DNA from: Dictyobacter aurantiacus
GTDB lineage: Bacteria; Chloroflexota; Ktedonobacteria; Ktedonobacterales; Ktedonobacteraceae
DNA length: 64,000 bases
Assembly (NCBI RefSeq): GCF_003967515.1
Contig: NZ_BIFQ01000002.1
Coordinates: 682,001-746,000, forward strand
Reading direction: 5' to 3'
Positions 17,141 to 25,323 of the stretch are shown piece after piece (positions within the stretch are counted from its first letter, which is position 1; each line of letters starts with the position of its first letter). A model generated the notes under the pieces. It was not told the origin of the DNA, did no database searches, and saw only the letters and a program-made list of their open reading frames with translations. Both the position numbers and the translations under genes were made by a program.

Positions 17141-18289
17141 GCTTTCCTGCGCGGACATGGCGGGCATCACATTGAGCCGGTGTCGCTCGGCGGCCATTGA
17201 AAAGCGGCCATAGTTAAAGTAGGCCGCGCAGGCTCCCTCGGGAGAGACCATGCAGGTCCCGATCGGCGTCTCCGGCGTACAGGCGGTCCCAAACACCTTG
17301 CACTCCCACGGCTTGATGACGCCCTTGAGCACCTCACCACACTGGCAGGCCTTGGGATCGGCGACGCGCAGGCCTGGCACCTCGAAGCGCAGTTCGGCAT
17401 CCCACCGCGCGAACTCGGGGCGTAGCTTCAACGCGCTCTGCGTGATAAAGCCCAGGCCGCGCCACTCAAAGAATGGGCGCAGTTCCATGGTGCGCGCCAT
17501 TGCTTCAAGCGCCTTGACGTTCCCCTCGGGCTGCACCACGCGCGCGTATTGATTCTCGACCTCCGAGCGGCCCTCGCAGATCTGTTGCACCAACATATGC
17601 ACGGACTGGATGATATCCAGCGGCTCAAAGCCGGCCACCACGATCGGCTTGCGATGCTGACGCGCGATGAAGGTGTAGGGGCGCAGTCCGATCACCATCG
17701 TGACGTGCCCCGGTCCCACAAAGCCATCCAGGCGCAGATCCGGCGAATCCAGGATCGCCTTGATAGCGGGAATGATGGTAACATGGTTGCAGAACACCGA
17801 GAAGTTCTTGATCCCTTCGGCCTGTGCCCGCAGCAGGGTCACGGCCGTGGAGGGTGCGGTCGTCTCAAAGCCGATAGCGAAAAAGACAACCTGCTTATCG
17901 GGATACTGCCGCGCCAGCTTGAGGGCGTCCAACGGTGAATAGACAAAACGCACATCGGCCCCCTCGGCCCTGGCATCCAGCAGACTGCCATGTGAGCCAG
18001 GAACGCGCATCATATCCCCGAAGGTAGTAAAGATGACGTTCTCCATATGGGCGATGGAGATGGCATCATCGACGCGTCCCATTGGCAGCACGCAGACGGG
18101 GCAGCCGGGACCATGAATGAGATCGATATTGGGTGGCAGGATATCTTCGATACCGTGCTTATAGATCGTATGCGTATGGCCGCCACAGACCTCCATAAAC
18201 TTCAGGTGCCGACCATCGCTCAGGCGCGCGATATCATCCGCGATACGCTTCGCCAGCTTTGAGTCGCGATATTCATCAACGTACTTCAC
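17135..18289 (-). CDS. hypD: Hydrogenase maturation protein HypD
   Basis: A protein of 384 residues. Motifs include EVCGGHTHTIYKHGI near residue 33, GPGCPVCVLP near 66 and the C-terminal Cys-rich ECKVFGTACTPETPIGTC that holds the 4Fe-4S cluster. With HypC it forms the scaffold on which Fe(CN)2CO is assembled. The stop codon TAG lies at the edge of a dispersed repeat. 63 bases separate it from the preceding SIS-domain gene. Confidence 0.97.
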   Translation of the reverse strand: MKYVDEYRDSKLAKRIADDIARLSDGRHLKFMEVCGGHTHTIYKHGIEDILPPNIDLIHGPGCPVCVLPMGRVDDAISIAHMENVIFTTFGDMMRVPGSHGSLLDARAEGADVRFVYSPLDALKLARQYPDKQVVFFAIGFETTAPSTAVTLLRAQAEGIKNFSVFCNHVTIIPAIKAILDSPDLRLDGFVGPGHVTMVIGLRPYTFIARQHRKPIVVAGFEPLDIIQSVHMLVQQICEGRSEVENQYARVVQPEGNVKALEAMARTMELRPFFEWRGLGFITQSALKLRPEFARWDAELRFEVPGLRVADPKACQCGEVLKGVIKPWECKVFGTACTPETPIGTCMVSPEGACAAYFNYGRFSMAAERHRLNVMPAMSAQESP

Positions 18290-18352
18290 TGATCCTTCTC
18301 CTTATCTATCCACATCGGGCCGGGCAGCCTCGCATAGAAAACCTATGCTCAC

Positions 18353-19030
18353 TTATGTATCATCGGGCTGGTCGAGTAAGGCATGTACCATTTCTAAGAT
18401 GGCATGATAGGCCGTGGCCTGCGCCTCCTGGATGCGCGGAATATGGTCGCAGGGAGCGGTAATACAGATGTCGACGTCGGGCGAACGCGAGACCTTGCCA
18501 CCATCGTAGCCAGACATGGCGATGGTCAGCATCTCCTGCCGCTTCGCCTGCTCAAGCGCCTGCAAGATATTGGCCGAGTTGCCGCTGGTTGAGATGCCCA
18601 CGGCGATATCACCCGGCTTGCCCAGGGCGATAATCTGGCGCGTAAATATGGTGGGGAAACCGACGTCGTTGCCCAGCGCGGTAATCACCGCGATGTCGTT
18701 GGTCAGGGACACGGCCGGCAGGGGACGCCAGTGCGCGAACGGTGGATTGACCAGTTCGGTCACCAGGTCCTGGGCGTCGGTGGCGCTGCCGCCGTTGCCG
18801 AAGGCGAAGAGGGTGGCCCCAAGTCGAAAGGCACGAGCCATCGCCGCGCCGGCCTCTACTATGCGCTCACCCGAGAGGGCACGCATCTGATGACGCAGGG
18901 TGACGATCTCATGGCACTTGTCCAGCGTCGAATAGCGCACCTGCTCGATGACCGCGGCCCGGTCAACCTTCTCACCTTCAAACAGATAGGGATAAAACAT
19001 CTGATCGTAGCGGCTACCGCCTTCAGGCAT
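18353..19030 (-). CDS. SIS-domain protein 1, GmhA-like (sedoheptulose-7-P isomerase family)
   Basis: A protein of 225 residues starting MPEGGSRYD; the ATG overlaps the end of the upstream HypC-like gene by 8 bases. It carries the GmhA core: FGNGGSATDAQ at 77-87, a conserved Glu in TELVNP (92), and an intact sugar-phosphate loop STSGNS (147-152). The C-terminal motif that normally supplies the catalytic His (QEIH in E. coli GmhA) reads QEAQ here (201-204). It therefore probably binds a phosphosugar but may not isomerise it alone. It lies in the hyp operon, not in a heptose locus. Confidence 0.85.
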   Translation of the reverse strand: MPEGGSRYDQMFYPYLFEGEKVDRAAVIEQVRYSTLDKCHEIVTLRHQMRALSGERIVEAGAAMARAFRLGATLFAFGNGGSATDAQDLVTELVNPPFAHWRPLPAVSLTNDIAVITALGNDVGFPTIFTRQIIALGKPGDIAVGISTSGNSANILQALEQAKRQEMLTIAMSGYDGGKVSRSPDVDICITAPCDHIPRIQEAQATAYHAILEMVHALLDQPDDT

Positions 19031-19316
19031 GATGAGCCTCCTCCCTTTCCTCCTCCGCGGAACAGCGTTCCAGGGCCACGCCAGCGTGAACCAGCAGCAG
19101 GTCACCCGGACGCACCCGCTCCAGCAGGCTGATATCAACCTCTTCAATATTAAGCAGATCAACCGCCACCGTGGCCGTTCCTGCCTCCGGCTTCACAGCC
19201 ACGACCCGGACCTTGATGGCTTCGTCCGAGCAGGTGAGGCAATGCCGCTCCTCATCCAGCACACAGCTCTCTTCGGGTCGCACGCTGACACGATGAGCAT
19301 GGTCATGTTCACTCAT
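19023..19316 (-). CDS. Second HypC/HupF-family protein, variant N terminus
   Basis: A protein of 97 residues. Residues 26-85 match the HypC/HupF barrel (CLTCSDEAIKVRVV, then VDISLLERVRPGDLLLVHAG). Unlike canonical HypC it lacks the Met-Cys start whose Cys2 coordinates Fe in HypC-HypD. Instead it has a His-rich leader (SEHDHAHR) and two internal Cys in CLTC (26-29). It is sandwiched between the two SIS genes and overlaps SIS1 by 8 and the upstream frame by a few bases, implying tight coupling. It may be a chaperone with a different client. Confidence 0.8.
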   Translation of the reverse strand: MSEHDHAHRVSVRPEESCVLDEERHCLTCSDEAIKVRVVAVKPEAGTATVAVDLLNIEEVDISLLERVRPGDLLLVHAGVALERCSAEEEREEAHHA

Positions 19317-19963
19317 TGCAGTACTCCTTCATGCTCAAAAAAGACGTGTACGAGCTCCCATAGAACATGATAAAGGGTCTCGTGGGTCTCCTGGATAGCC
19401 AGAGGATCGGCACTGGGAACTACAAAGCAGTAGTCGAGAAAGGCGTCTCTGGCCTTCAGCGGCATACACTCTTCGCCGGGTATAATCACGTGGCGCGCCA
19501 TGTGCCCGCCATCGTTGCCACAGAGTCCGATAGTCAGCAGGCCCATCTCGTGAGCCTTGTACAGGGCGCTATTCACATTGGCGCAGTTGCCATCGACCGA
19601 AAAGCCCATGGCGATATCCTGCGGACGCGCCAGCACACCGATAAGGCGGGCGAAAGCCCCCTCAGGATGCTCGGTCGTGGCGTGCATGCCACTGAGGGTG
19701 GCGCTATCATTGGTCAGGGCCAGGGCCGGCAACGCCCGCTTACCAACGATTACCGGATGTACGAACTCCACCGCCACGTGTTGCGCGTCGGTGGCCCAGG
19801 AACCGTTGCCGAAGGCCAGCAGGCGACCGCTCAGGTGGAAACGGCGTGCCATCGACCAGCAGGCCTCGGCGATATGCTCGGCCTCAACCGTAAAAAAGGT
19901 CTCTGGTACGGTCGTGCTCTGGCTCACACGCGCATCCAGGATCGCCATCAAATTGACTGTCAT
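19313..19963 (-). CDS. SIS-domain protein 2, GmhA-like with altered phosphosugar loop
   Basis: About 216 residues from the ATG at 19963; an alternative GTG at 19984 would overlap the hypC stop by 4 bases (GTGA). FGNGSWATDAQ (51-61) and the conserved Glu in VEFVHP (66) are kept. The loop equivalent to STSGNS reads SVDGNC (122-127), losing most phosphate-binding hydroxyls. The C-terminal catalytic-type His is retained in QETH (191-194). This is the mirror image of SIS1. The two probably form a hetero-oligomer. Upstream neighbour is hypC, downstream the variant HypC. Confidence 0.83.
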   Translation of the reverse strand: MTVNLMAILDARVSQSTTVPETFFTVEAEHIAEACWSMARRFHLSGRLLAFGNGSWATDAQHVAVEFVHPVIVGKRALPALALTNDSATLSGMHATTEHPEGAFARLIGVLARPQDIAMGFSVDGNCANVNSALYKAHEMGLLTIGLCGNDGGHMARHVIIPGEECMPLKARDAFLDYCFVVPSADPLAIQETHETLYHVLWELVHVFFEHEGVLQ

Positions 19964-19980
19964 AGTCCCACCCGCCTTCC

Positions 19981-20253
19981 TCACTCTATCTGGCTCTTAT
20001 TAAACATCGCCAGTTCATCTGTATAGGGATCGCCCATCAACTGCAGCGCCTTTTGCGTCTCCTGCGCCTCTCTTTCATTGATCTTGCTCATGGCGAAACC
20101 AACGTGGACTAACACCCAATCACCAGGCTCGATCCCCTCCAGTCGCACCAGGGCGACGCTGACGTTGCGCTTCACCCCCGATACCTCGACCTTCGCGATA
20201 TCCAGGTTATCATCCACAATCTCCACGATGCGCCCCGGAATTCCAAGACACAT
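19981..20253 (-). CDS. hypC: Hydrogenase maturation chaperone HypC
   Basis: A protein of 90 residues starting MCLGIPGRIVEI, the canonical HypC N terminus in which Cys2 binds the Fe(CN)2CO precursor. WVLVHVGFAMSKI near residue 45 is the conserved central strand. It accompanies HypD and later the large subunit. It lies 52 bases downstream of hypB, the gap holding one dispersed repeat. Confidence 0.97.
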   Translation of the reverse strand: MCLGIPGRIVEIVDDNLDIAKVEVSGVKRNVSVALVRLEGIEPGDWVLVHVGFAMSKINEREAQETQKALQLMGDPYTDELAMFNKSQIE

Positions 20254-20283
20254 AACCTTCCTCCTTCATGTATGTACGCGTAA

Positions 20284-20310
20284 AAAGCCGGGGCAAGCCC
20301 GGCACCTACG
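20284..20310. repeat. GTAGGTGC dispersed repeat copy at the hypB 3' end
   Basis: AAGCCGGGGCAAGCCCGGCA plus CCTACG, same as the copies near 17.1 kb. The hypB stop codon TAG (20306-20308 on the minus strand) is the start of the element. Confidence 0.8.
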
Positions 20311-20977
20311 TTTTTTTGGATGTGTGTCCGATCGTCTCCAACCAATCGCACCAGGCGTCCAGCCCCGCGCCGGTGCGGCAACTGAGCTCAAAAATCTGGA
20401 GCTGAGGGTTGACGGCCAGGGCGAAGCGCCTGACGGTCTCCAGGTCATAATCGACATAGGGCAGCAGGTCGACCTTGTTGATGACCATAACCTGCGACGA
20501 GGCGAACATGGCCGGATATTTGGCGGGCTTGTCATCTCCCTCGGTGGTGCTGACCACGATCACCTTGAGATCCTCACCCAAATACCAGTCGGCGGGACAG
20601 ACCAGGTTGCCGACGTTTTCGATCACCAGCAGGTCGAGGGAGTCCAGGTCGAGCTCCTGCAACGCCAGCTGGATCATATGCGCCTCCAGGTGGCAGATGC
20701 CCTGCGTAATGATCTGCACCGCCTGGGCACCAGCCGCCTTGATGCGCTCAGCGTCGGCGCTGGTCTCCACATCACCCTCGATCACACCAATGGCGAGCCG
20801 CGGACGTAGACGCCGGATGGTCTGCTCCAGCAGCGTAGTCTTGCCCGCTCCGGCCGAGCTCATCAGGTTGAGTGTACAAATTTTCCGCTCCACGAGCTGA
20901 TGATGGATGTCACGGGCGATGCGCTCATTGGCGGCCAGAATATTCTGTACGATCGGCACATTGGGCATACTAACCAT
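20306..20977 (-). CDS. hypB: Hydrogenase nickel-insertion GTPase HypB
   Basis: About 223 residues. A P-loop (SSAGAGKTT), VIEGDVETSADAERI, IENVGNLVCPADW and NKVDLLPY are the HypB GTPase signatures. There is no His-rich N-terminal nickel-storage stretch. HypB with HypA delivers Ni to the large subunit precursor. The ATG at 20977 overlaps hypA by 8 bases; ATG 20968, just after the hypA stop, and an upstream TTG are alternatives. Confidence 0.96.
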   Translation of the reverse strand: MVSMPNVPIVQNILAANERIARDIHHQLVERKICTLNLMSSAGAGKTTLLEQTIRRLRPRLAIGVIEGDVETSADAERIKAAGAQAVQIITQGICHLEAHMIQLALQELDLDSLDLLVIENVGNLVCPADWYLGEDLKVIVVSTTEGDDKPAKYPAMFASSQVMVINKVDLLPYVDYDLETVRRFALAVNPQLQIFELSCRTGAGLDAWCDWLETIGHTSKKT

Positions 20978-21344
20978 CGCCTCCCTCTCGCGTAGTGGAG
21001 TTGTCAATCTCCATGTCCTGGATCATAAATTCGGTGCCCGAGAGCACATCGGCCTCCCAGCAGTCGCAGGTCGGACACTGCATGATGCATTGCACGACAT
21101 GGAATTCCTGGCCACAGTGGCGACAGCGCGCCCGGTGCGGCACGATATCGATCGCCAGCCGCGCCCCGCTCAGCAGGGGCTGCGCGTCAGAGACGACATC
21201 AAAGCAGAAGCGCAGCGCATCGGTATCGACAGCATTGGCCTCGCCGATCCTGACATGGATGCTTTTGATACTCGTTGCCTGGTAGAGCACGGCCTGTTCG
21301 GTCACAACGCCGGCGATAGCGTCGGCAATTGAAAGTTCATGCAT
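20970..21344 (-). CDS. hypA: Hydrogenase nickel metallochaperone HypA
   Basis: About 124 residues from MHELSIADAI; this start is required because the N-terminal amine and His2 bind Ni. The zinc domain is visible as CRHC and CPTC separated by about 13 residues, ending with MIQDMEID. It works with HypB. The stop overlaps the beginning of hypB. Confidence 0.96.
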   Translation of the reverse strand: MHELSIADAIAGVVTEQAVLYQATSIKSIHVRIGEANAVDTDALRFCFDVVSDAQPLLSGARLAIDIVPHRARCRHCGQEFHVVQCIMQCPTCDCWEADVLSGTEFMIQDMEIDNSTTREGGDG

Positions 21345-21390
21345 AACGTTTTCTCTAGCTATCACCTGTATGAGCTACAATGTTACGTGA

Positions 21391-21510
21391 TTACATGGAT
21401 CGTATACGTAAATAACGCCGGATATCTGGCAATTGAATACCTACGATAAACAGGGCAAGGCCCAGCAGCAGAGCTATCAGTAGCGGTATGTTAAGGCGAA
21501 GTGTAACCAT
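21391..21510 (-). CDS. 39-residue single-helix membrane peptide (DUF6893-like)
   Basis: ATG at 21510 is preceded by GGAGGAGG about 5 bases upstream. The product is 39 residues: a short basic start (MVTLRLN), a hydrophobic helix of about 20 residues (IPLLIALLLGLALFIVG), then LPDIRRYLRIRSM. The LPDxRRYLRIRxM tail is what I recall for DUF6893 small proteins of group 1h hydrogenase loci in Actinobacteria. It starts inside the last 20 bases of the maturation protease gene. It could anchor or recruit the soluble hydrogenase to the membrane; that role is inference. Confidence 0.78.
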   Translation of the reverse strand: MVTLRLNIPLLIALLLGLALFIVGIQLPDIRRYLRIRSM

Positions 21511-22063
21511 AATGCGCCTCCTCCAAGGGCAGAACGAGGTCTGAAGTAACGCTCAGTTTGTCGATGAGTTGATCGATCATGGCGATGGCGGCCGGGATCA
21601 TGGCCTGGACGGGCTCGCTCAGGCCTATGGCGAGTTCCTCGTCGTTAGTGTTCAGCGTGACCGGCTCACATCCGATGAGCAGGGTGTGGATAGGACGCGC
21701 TCCGATGGTGCGCGCGAAGGCCAGCACTTTCATCGGGTCCATGTTATGCGCGTCCAGAAAGCATTCTCGCGCCTCCGCTGGCTGTTGGGACAGCGGGTCA
21801 GGCTCGATCAGATAGAGCGTACCCGGCGCCCCTCCATGCGAGACGGTATCCACCAGGATCAATTCGTCGTAGTCTTCCAGCAGGGTGTAGGCCAGATCCA
21901 GGCCGCGAATACCGAAATCCACCACCGTAACATTGGCGGGATTTTGCCGTGCCAGCAGGCGTTGGGCGACCTCAACGCCAAAGCCATCATCGCCGAAGAA
22001 GATATTGCCGATGCCGGCGACCAGGATTTTTCTCCGCTGCCCAGCATGGGCCTGTTCGTTCAT
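21491..22063 (-). CDS. [NiFe] hydrogenase maturation endopeptidase (HupD/HybD family)
   Basis: A protein of 190 residues. GIGNIFFGDDGFGVEVAQRL near residue 17 has the Glu/Asp used for Ni sensing; VVDFGIRGLDL near 47 and the late His in RPIHTLLIGCEP complete the fold. The enzyme removes the C-terminal extension of the large subunit after Ni insertion. A C-terminal extension is visible on the large subunit in this locus. It overlaps the upstream 95-aa gene by 4 bases (ATGA). Confidence 0.93.
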   Translation of the reverse strand: MNEQAHAGQRRKILVAGIGNIFFGDDGFGVEVAQRLLARQNPANVTVVDFGIRGLDLAYTLLEDYDELILVDTVSHGGAPGTLYLIEPDPLSQQPAEARECFLDAHNMDPMKVLAFARTIGARPIHTLLIGCEPVTLNTNDEELAIGLSEPVQAMIPAAIAMIDQLIDKLSVTSDLVLPLEEAHYGYTSP

Positions 22064-22347
22064 ACGAACTCCTCCTCCACCAGCTCAACTTCTGAGGGAT
22101 AAAAGAAGAAGCGATGGCCGGGCAGGACACGATCCTCCTCCTGCTCATTGCCCGGATCATCTTCCAGTGTGACCACCAGATACATACGATCCTCGAAGTC
22201 CTGCTTGATCTCTTCGACGCGTGCCATCCTGCTTTCCAGCAGCATATCAAACGCGTCGGCTTTGGCTCGGGGATGCAGTCGTACGCGATCTCCCGGCCTG
22301 GCCACGCCGCCAATGACGCTCACAATAGGTTCAAATTGATTCATCAT
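22060..22347 (-). CDS. Hydrogenase-operon-associated small protein, unknown function
   Basis: A protein of 95 residues, acidic, probably soluble and beta-rich: VIGGVARPGDRVRLHPRA, RVEEIKQDFEDRMYLVVTLED, then GHRFFFYPSEVELVEEEF. Similar short proteins sit beside the protease in group 1h operons. It has ATGA overlaps with genes on both sides, so it is strictly coupled to the operon. I know no function. Confidence 0.8.
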   Translation of the reverse strand: MMNQFEPIVSVIGGVARPGDRVRLHPRAKADAFDMLLESRMARVEEIKQDFEDRMYLVVTLEDDPGNEQEEDRVLPGHRFFFYPSEVELVEEEFV

Positions 22348-23381
22348 TTATCTTTTCCTCCCTCATCGGGCTGCAAGCCTTCATACTTCCGAAGCACGCC
22401 ATGTAGCTTCAGCAACTGTTCCGTTGACAGCGACTCGGTCCGCTCTAAGATGGCACGTGCGCGCTCATCGCCATGCCTGAGCTCCTCTTTCTCATCATCC
22501 GATAGGGTCATCATACGCAGGGTCAACAGTTCATCGATCTCGGTACCATCGAAGAAGGTACCCGCGCTTTCGGGTGCGATCTGTGGATAGTCATACAGGA
22601 TAATGGGCGATGAGAGGATGGCGCTGTGTTCACCAGCGTCACCGATCAGGACCGGCCAGGTGTGCTCGTTCTGACAGGACTGCGCCGCCGCCTCTACATG
22701 CACGGGTGGGTCCAGCAGGGAAAAGAACTGTCCCCGCTCAATCTGCAAGATGGTATGGGTAGAGACAAACGAGTGGAGCAGGACCGCTTCACGCTGTTCA
22801 GGATCGACACCGATCAGCGGGGTAGTATTTTCAATGCCGACGCGCAACCTGTAGACCGCGTCCGCAATCGGATAGGCCACGATACGCATGCGGCCACAGA
22901 TATCTTGCTGCTCGCGCGTCGCGGAAATAATAGCAGCGTCACAGGAAGTCGTCGAAACATAGCGACCAGAAAAATCAATCGGCGCCAGCAGCGGCTGACT
23001 CAGGATATCCTGTAACTTTATCTCTGATAGCACCACTTCTCGCGCCACACCCTCCTCCCACTCATCCTGCATCTGCCGTTCAACCGGAAACTCATGCGGT
23101 GTTAAAGATGACGGATGATCATCCTGCACCACGCTATTCAACAGAAGATGTAGGAAGCGCGCCGAGATGGTCAGCCGGGTCTGTGGGCCTCCCTGCAACA
23201 GGCACTCGGTCTGCATATGCCATGGTTCTTTCCCGCGCTTCGCCATGCTATACGCACGCGGATAGAGCACGCCGAAGTTCCAGCGCTGCCGATTCTTAAT
23301 GGCCGAGCGGCGATAGGGATAGAGCAGATAGCCCTCATAGAGCACGGCATCGGCGATCTCTTTGATCTGTTCTATCTTCAT
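22344..23381 (-). CDS. Conserved hydrogenase-operon protein, unknown function (345 aa)
   Basis: A protein of 345 residues starting MKIEQIKEIADAVLYEGYLL. The motif YEGYLLYPYRRSAIKNRQRW near residue 15 and NFGVLYPRAYS after it are distinctive and recur in group 1h hydrogenase loci. No signal peptide or membrane segment is seen, and no catalytic motif is recognised. The C-terminal 60 residues are charged and helical (LRMMTLSDDEKEELRHGDER). ATGA overlap with DUF6084 upstream and with the 95-aa gene downstream. Confidence 0.8.
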   Translation of the reverse strand: MKIEQIKEIADAVLYEGYLLYPYRRSAIKNRQRWNFGVLYPRAYSMAKRGKEPWHMQTECLLQGGPQTRLTISARFLHLLLNSVVQDDHPSSLTPHEFPVERQMQDEWEEGVAREVVLSEIKLQDILSQPLLAPIDFSGRYVSTTSCDAAIISATREQQDICGRMRIVAYPIADAVYRLRVGIENTTPLIGVDPEQREAVLLHSFVSTHTILQIERGQFFSLLDPPVHVEAAAQSCQNEHTWPVLIGDAGEHSAILSSPIILYDYPQIAPESAGTFFDGTEIDELLTLRMMTLSDDEKEELRHGDERARAILERTESLSTEQLLKLHGVLRKYEGLQPDEGGKDK

Positions 23382-24031
23382 GGCCGCACCTCCTCCTGAC
23401 CGGCCTGTGCCAGCAGCATGGTCAGTGCCTCCTCCCAGCTGGATTGCCCATGTTCCACCTTATAGCGATAGAGCTGATCAAAGACATCTTTGCGGACGCG
23501 TATCCAGGCGCTATTGGGGTAGTAGTGCCCGATCATATCGTGCCAGAGCGAGACCGGCATGCGGTAGCTGGCCTCTTTAGACCACGGGACGCGGCTGACC
23601 TGCAGCCGCTGCCGCTCATCCTGATAGAAAATAGTGCCGCTGAACAGGAAGAGGAGCGGGACGCGACCCTCCTGCAGCGCATCCAGGTATTTAGTGCTCA
23701 CCACCTCAAAGTCATAGGTGCAGGTAACCGGAAGCGTAACCGTGATACGCTCGTCAAAGGCGGGAACGACGATGTTGATGTGCTGCCAGAGCAGGTTGCG
23801 CAGGGTCTCATGCCAGCGTCCGGGGATGCCAAACACATCCTGCAGGCGCTCCTGCTCCTCGTGTCCATAACGCCGCTGGGGCGCAACGATCTGCAGCTGA
23901 CAGCGCAAGGAGATGCTAGAGATCAGCTCACCGGGAACCTGATTGGTGATCGCCAGCTTAAAACCCAGCGTTGGTACAGCCGCGAACGGGATAATTTCGG
24001 CCGCCGTGACTTCAAATGTGAGATCTGGCAT
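23378..24031 (-). CDS. DUF6084 family protein
   Basis: About 217 residues from MPDLTFEVTAAE, which is the characteristic start. CTYDFEVVSTKYLDALQEG near residue 109 and PLLFLFSGTIFY near 129 match my memory of DUF6084, a family tied to group 1h hydrogenases. It begins within the last 20 bases of the DUF5947 gene and ends with an ATGA overlap. Predicted mostly beta and soluble. The role is unknown. Confidence 0.82.
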   Translation of the reverse strand: MPDLTFEVTAAEIIPFAAVPTLGFKLAITNQVPGELISSISLRCQLQIVAPQRRYGHEEQERLQDVFGIPGRWHETLRNLLWQHINIVVPAFDERITVTLPVTCTYDFEVVSTKYLDALQEGRVPLLFLFSGTIFYQDERQRLQVSRVPWSKEASYRMPVSLWHDMIGHYYPNSAWIRVRKDVFDQLYRYKVEHGQSSWEEALTMLLAQAGQEEVRP

Positions 24032-24704
24032 GCAATGATCCTTTCGACTCTGAAGGATGCCTCCACACGATCGCCTTCGCCTCAATGGTCTCAAAATAGG
24101 TGTTGATATCTTGCCATACGGTGGCGCCGCCGCTGAAGCCGCGCCAGCTACGACGGATCAGACCGACCAGCTGATAGCAGCTATCGATCGGCACCAGGTA
24201 ATAGCGATACGGAGCCGTAATGCGCTGAATGAGCAGGGCCTCGACCTCGGGCCTCATCTCGGCCAGCAGCGGATTATCGTGCTGCAAAGGCCGCCACTGA
24301 CTCTCGTCCAGCAACGACTCGATGGCCCCGGCGGGTCCCGGATAGAAGGCGATCAAGCGCTGATCGGGTCCGGCATCGGTCCGGACGAGGAAAGCCATGT
24401 TGACAGGGATCAGCAGCTCATTCCAGGCGCTTTCGCTGAGCGCAAAGTCCTCCAGCAACAGATAGCGCTCAGGGATCAGCAGGTATCTGCCGGCCCCGGC
24501 GCCCTCCCGGCTCATCAGCAGCGAACAGGCGGTGCAGACGCAGCGCACGGAGCGGCTGGAGCGTTCCCACAGGTGCCGGTGCTGCTCCGCCAGCCCCTCA
24601 CCACACAGCTCGCATGGTCCGACTGTTGAAGCGGATCGCTCGATGGGATCGCGCATAAACTGGCGCAACCTGTGCAGAGGCACGCGTGCCTGCTCGGTGT
24701 CCAT
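24012..24704 (-). CDS. DUF5947 family protein with CxxC pairs
   Basis: A protein of 230 residues. Two Cys pairs, CELCG near residue 31 and CVCTAC near residue 54, with intervening His (EQHRHLWE), suggest a zinc or Fe-S site. RYLLIPERYLLLEDF near 73 and YYLVPIDSCYQLVGLIRRSW near 180 are conserved-looking. I recognise it as DUF5947, found with DUF6084 in atmospheric-hydrogenase operons. Two bases separate it from the NifU-like gene. Confidence 0.82.
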   Translation of the reverse strand: MDTEQARVPLHRLRQFMRDPIERSASTVGPCELCGEGLAEQHRHLWERSSRSVRCVCTACSLLMSREGAGAGRYLLIPERYLLLEDFALSESAWNELLIPVNMAFLVRTDAGPDQRLIAFYPGPAGAIESLLDESQWRPLQHDNPLLAEMRPEVEALLIQRITAPYRYYLVPIDSCYQLVGLIRRSWRGFSGGATVWQDINTYFETIEAKAIVWRHPSESKGSLHARSHI

Positions 24705-24706
24705 GG

Positions 24707-25273
24707 TTAATCCTCCCCCGTTCCGGTTGATACGGCCGGCTTCGGCTTACGGCGCCGCTTCGGCATAAAAGTAACGGGATGAGAAGAGCCTTGCTCCTTG
24801 GTATTCACGATCACATCATCCAGTTCAGGAGCCACCTTATAGACCGCGTCCTCAAGCTCACGCACCAGGTCCGAACAGCCATTGCCGCTTCCCATCATTT
24901 TGAAATAGGCCACGCCCTGCTCGATGCGTACCAGCTCGACATCACCCCCATGCGCCTGCAGCGAAGGACGCACCTCCTTCAACGCACCCAGAACACGCGT
25001 ACGCGTATCGACGGGGTGCAAACCATGCAGCAGCAGCAGCGGACCCACCAGATCGTCCGCGCCAAACTGCTCGATGATGGCCGCGCCGCACTCCCCATGC
25101 CGCCCGATCAACGCCAGCATACGCGTCAGACCCTCCCCATACATCGCCATCGTACACTGAACCAGCTCCTGCACCGCAGCACGCACCCCCTGATCCTCGA
25201 AAGCCGCCACCTGCTGGACCAACGACTCCATACGTTCAACCTGCTGCTGATCCTTATCCTGTTGCATATTCAA
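24707..25273 (-). CDS. NifU C-terminal-domain-like protein
   Basis: A protein of 188 residues. Residues 95-155 resemble the NifU C-terminal scaffold domain (RPSLQAHGGDVELVRIEQGV, then GSGNGCSDLVRELEDAVYKV), but the usual CxxC is reduced to one Cys (NGCSD). The N-terminal half is helical and specific to this hydrogenase context, and the C terminus is Lys/Arg-rich. It could deliver Fe-S clusters to the small subunit or act as an electron-transfer partner. The single Cys argues for a dimeric or altered cluster site. Confidence 0.82.
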   Translation of the reverse strand: MNMQQDKDQQQVERMESLVQQVAAFEDQGVRAAVQELVQCTMAMYGEGLTRMLALIGRHGECGAAIIEQFGADDLVGPLLLLHGLHPVDTRTRVLGALKEVRPSLQAHGGDVELVRIEQGVAYFKMMGSGNGCSDLVRELEDAVYKVAPELDDVIVNTKEQGSSHPVTFMPKRRRKPKPAVSTGTGED

Positions 25274-25323
25274 CCCTTTTCTTCTTTCCCACCGAAGGCG
25301 CCCGCCGGGGCAACACGTTCAAT

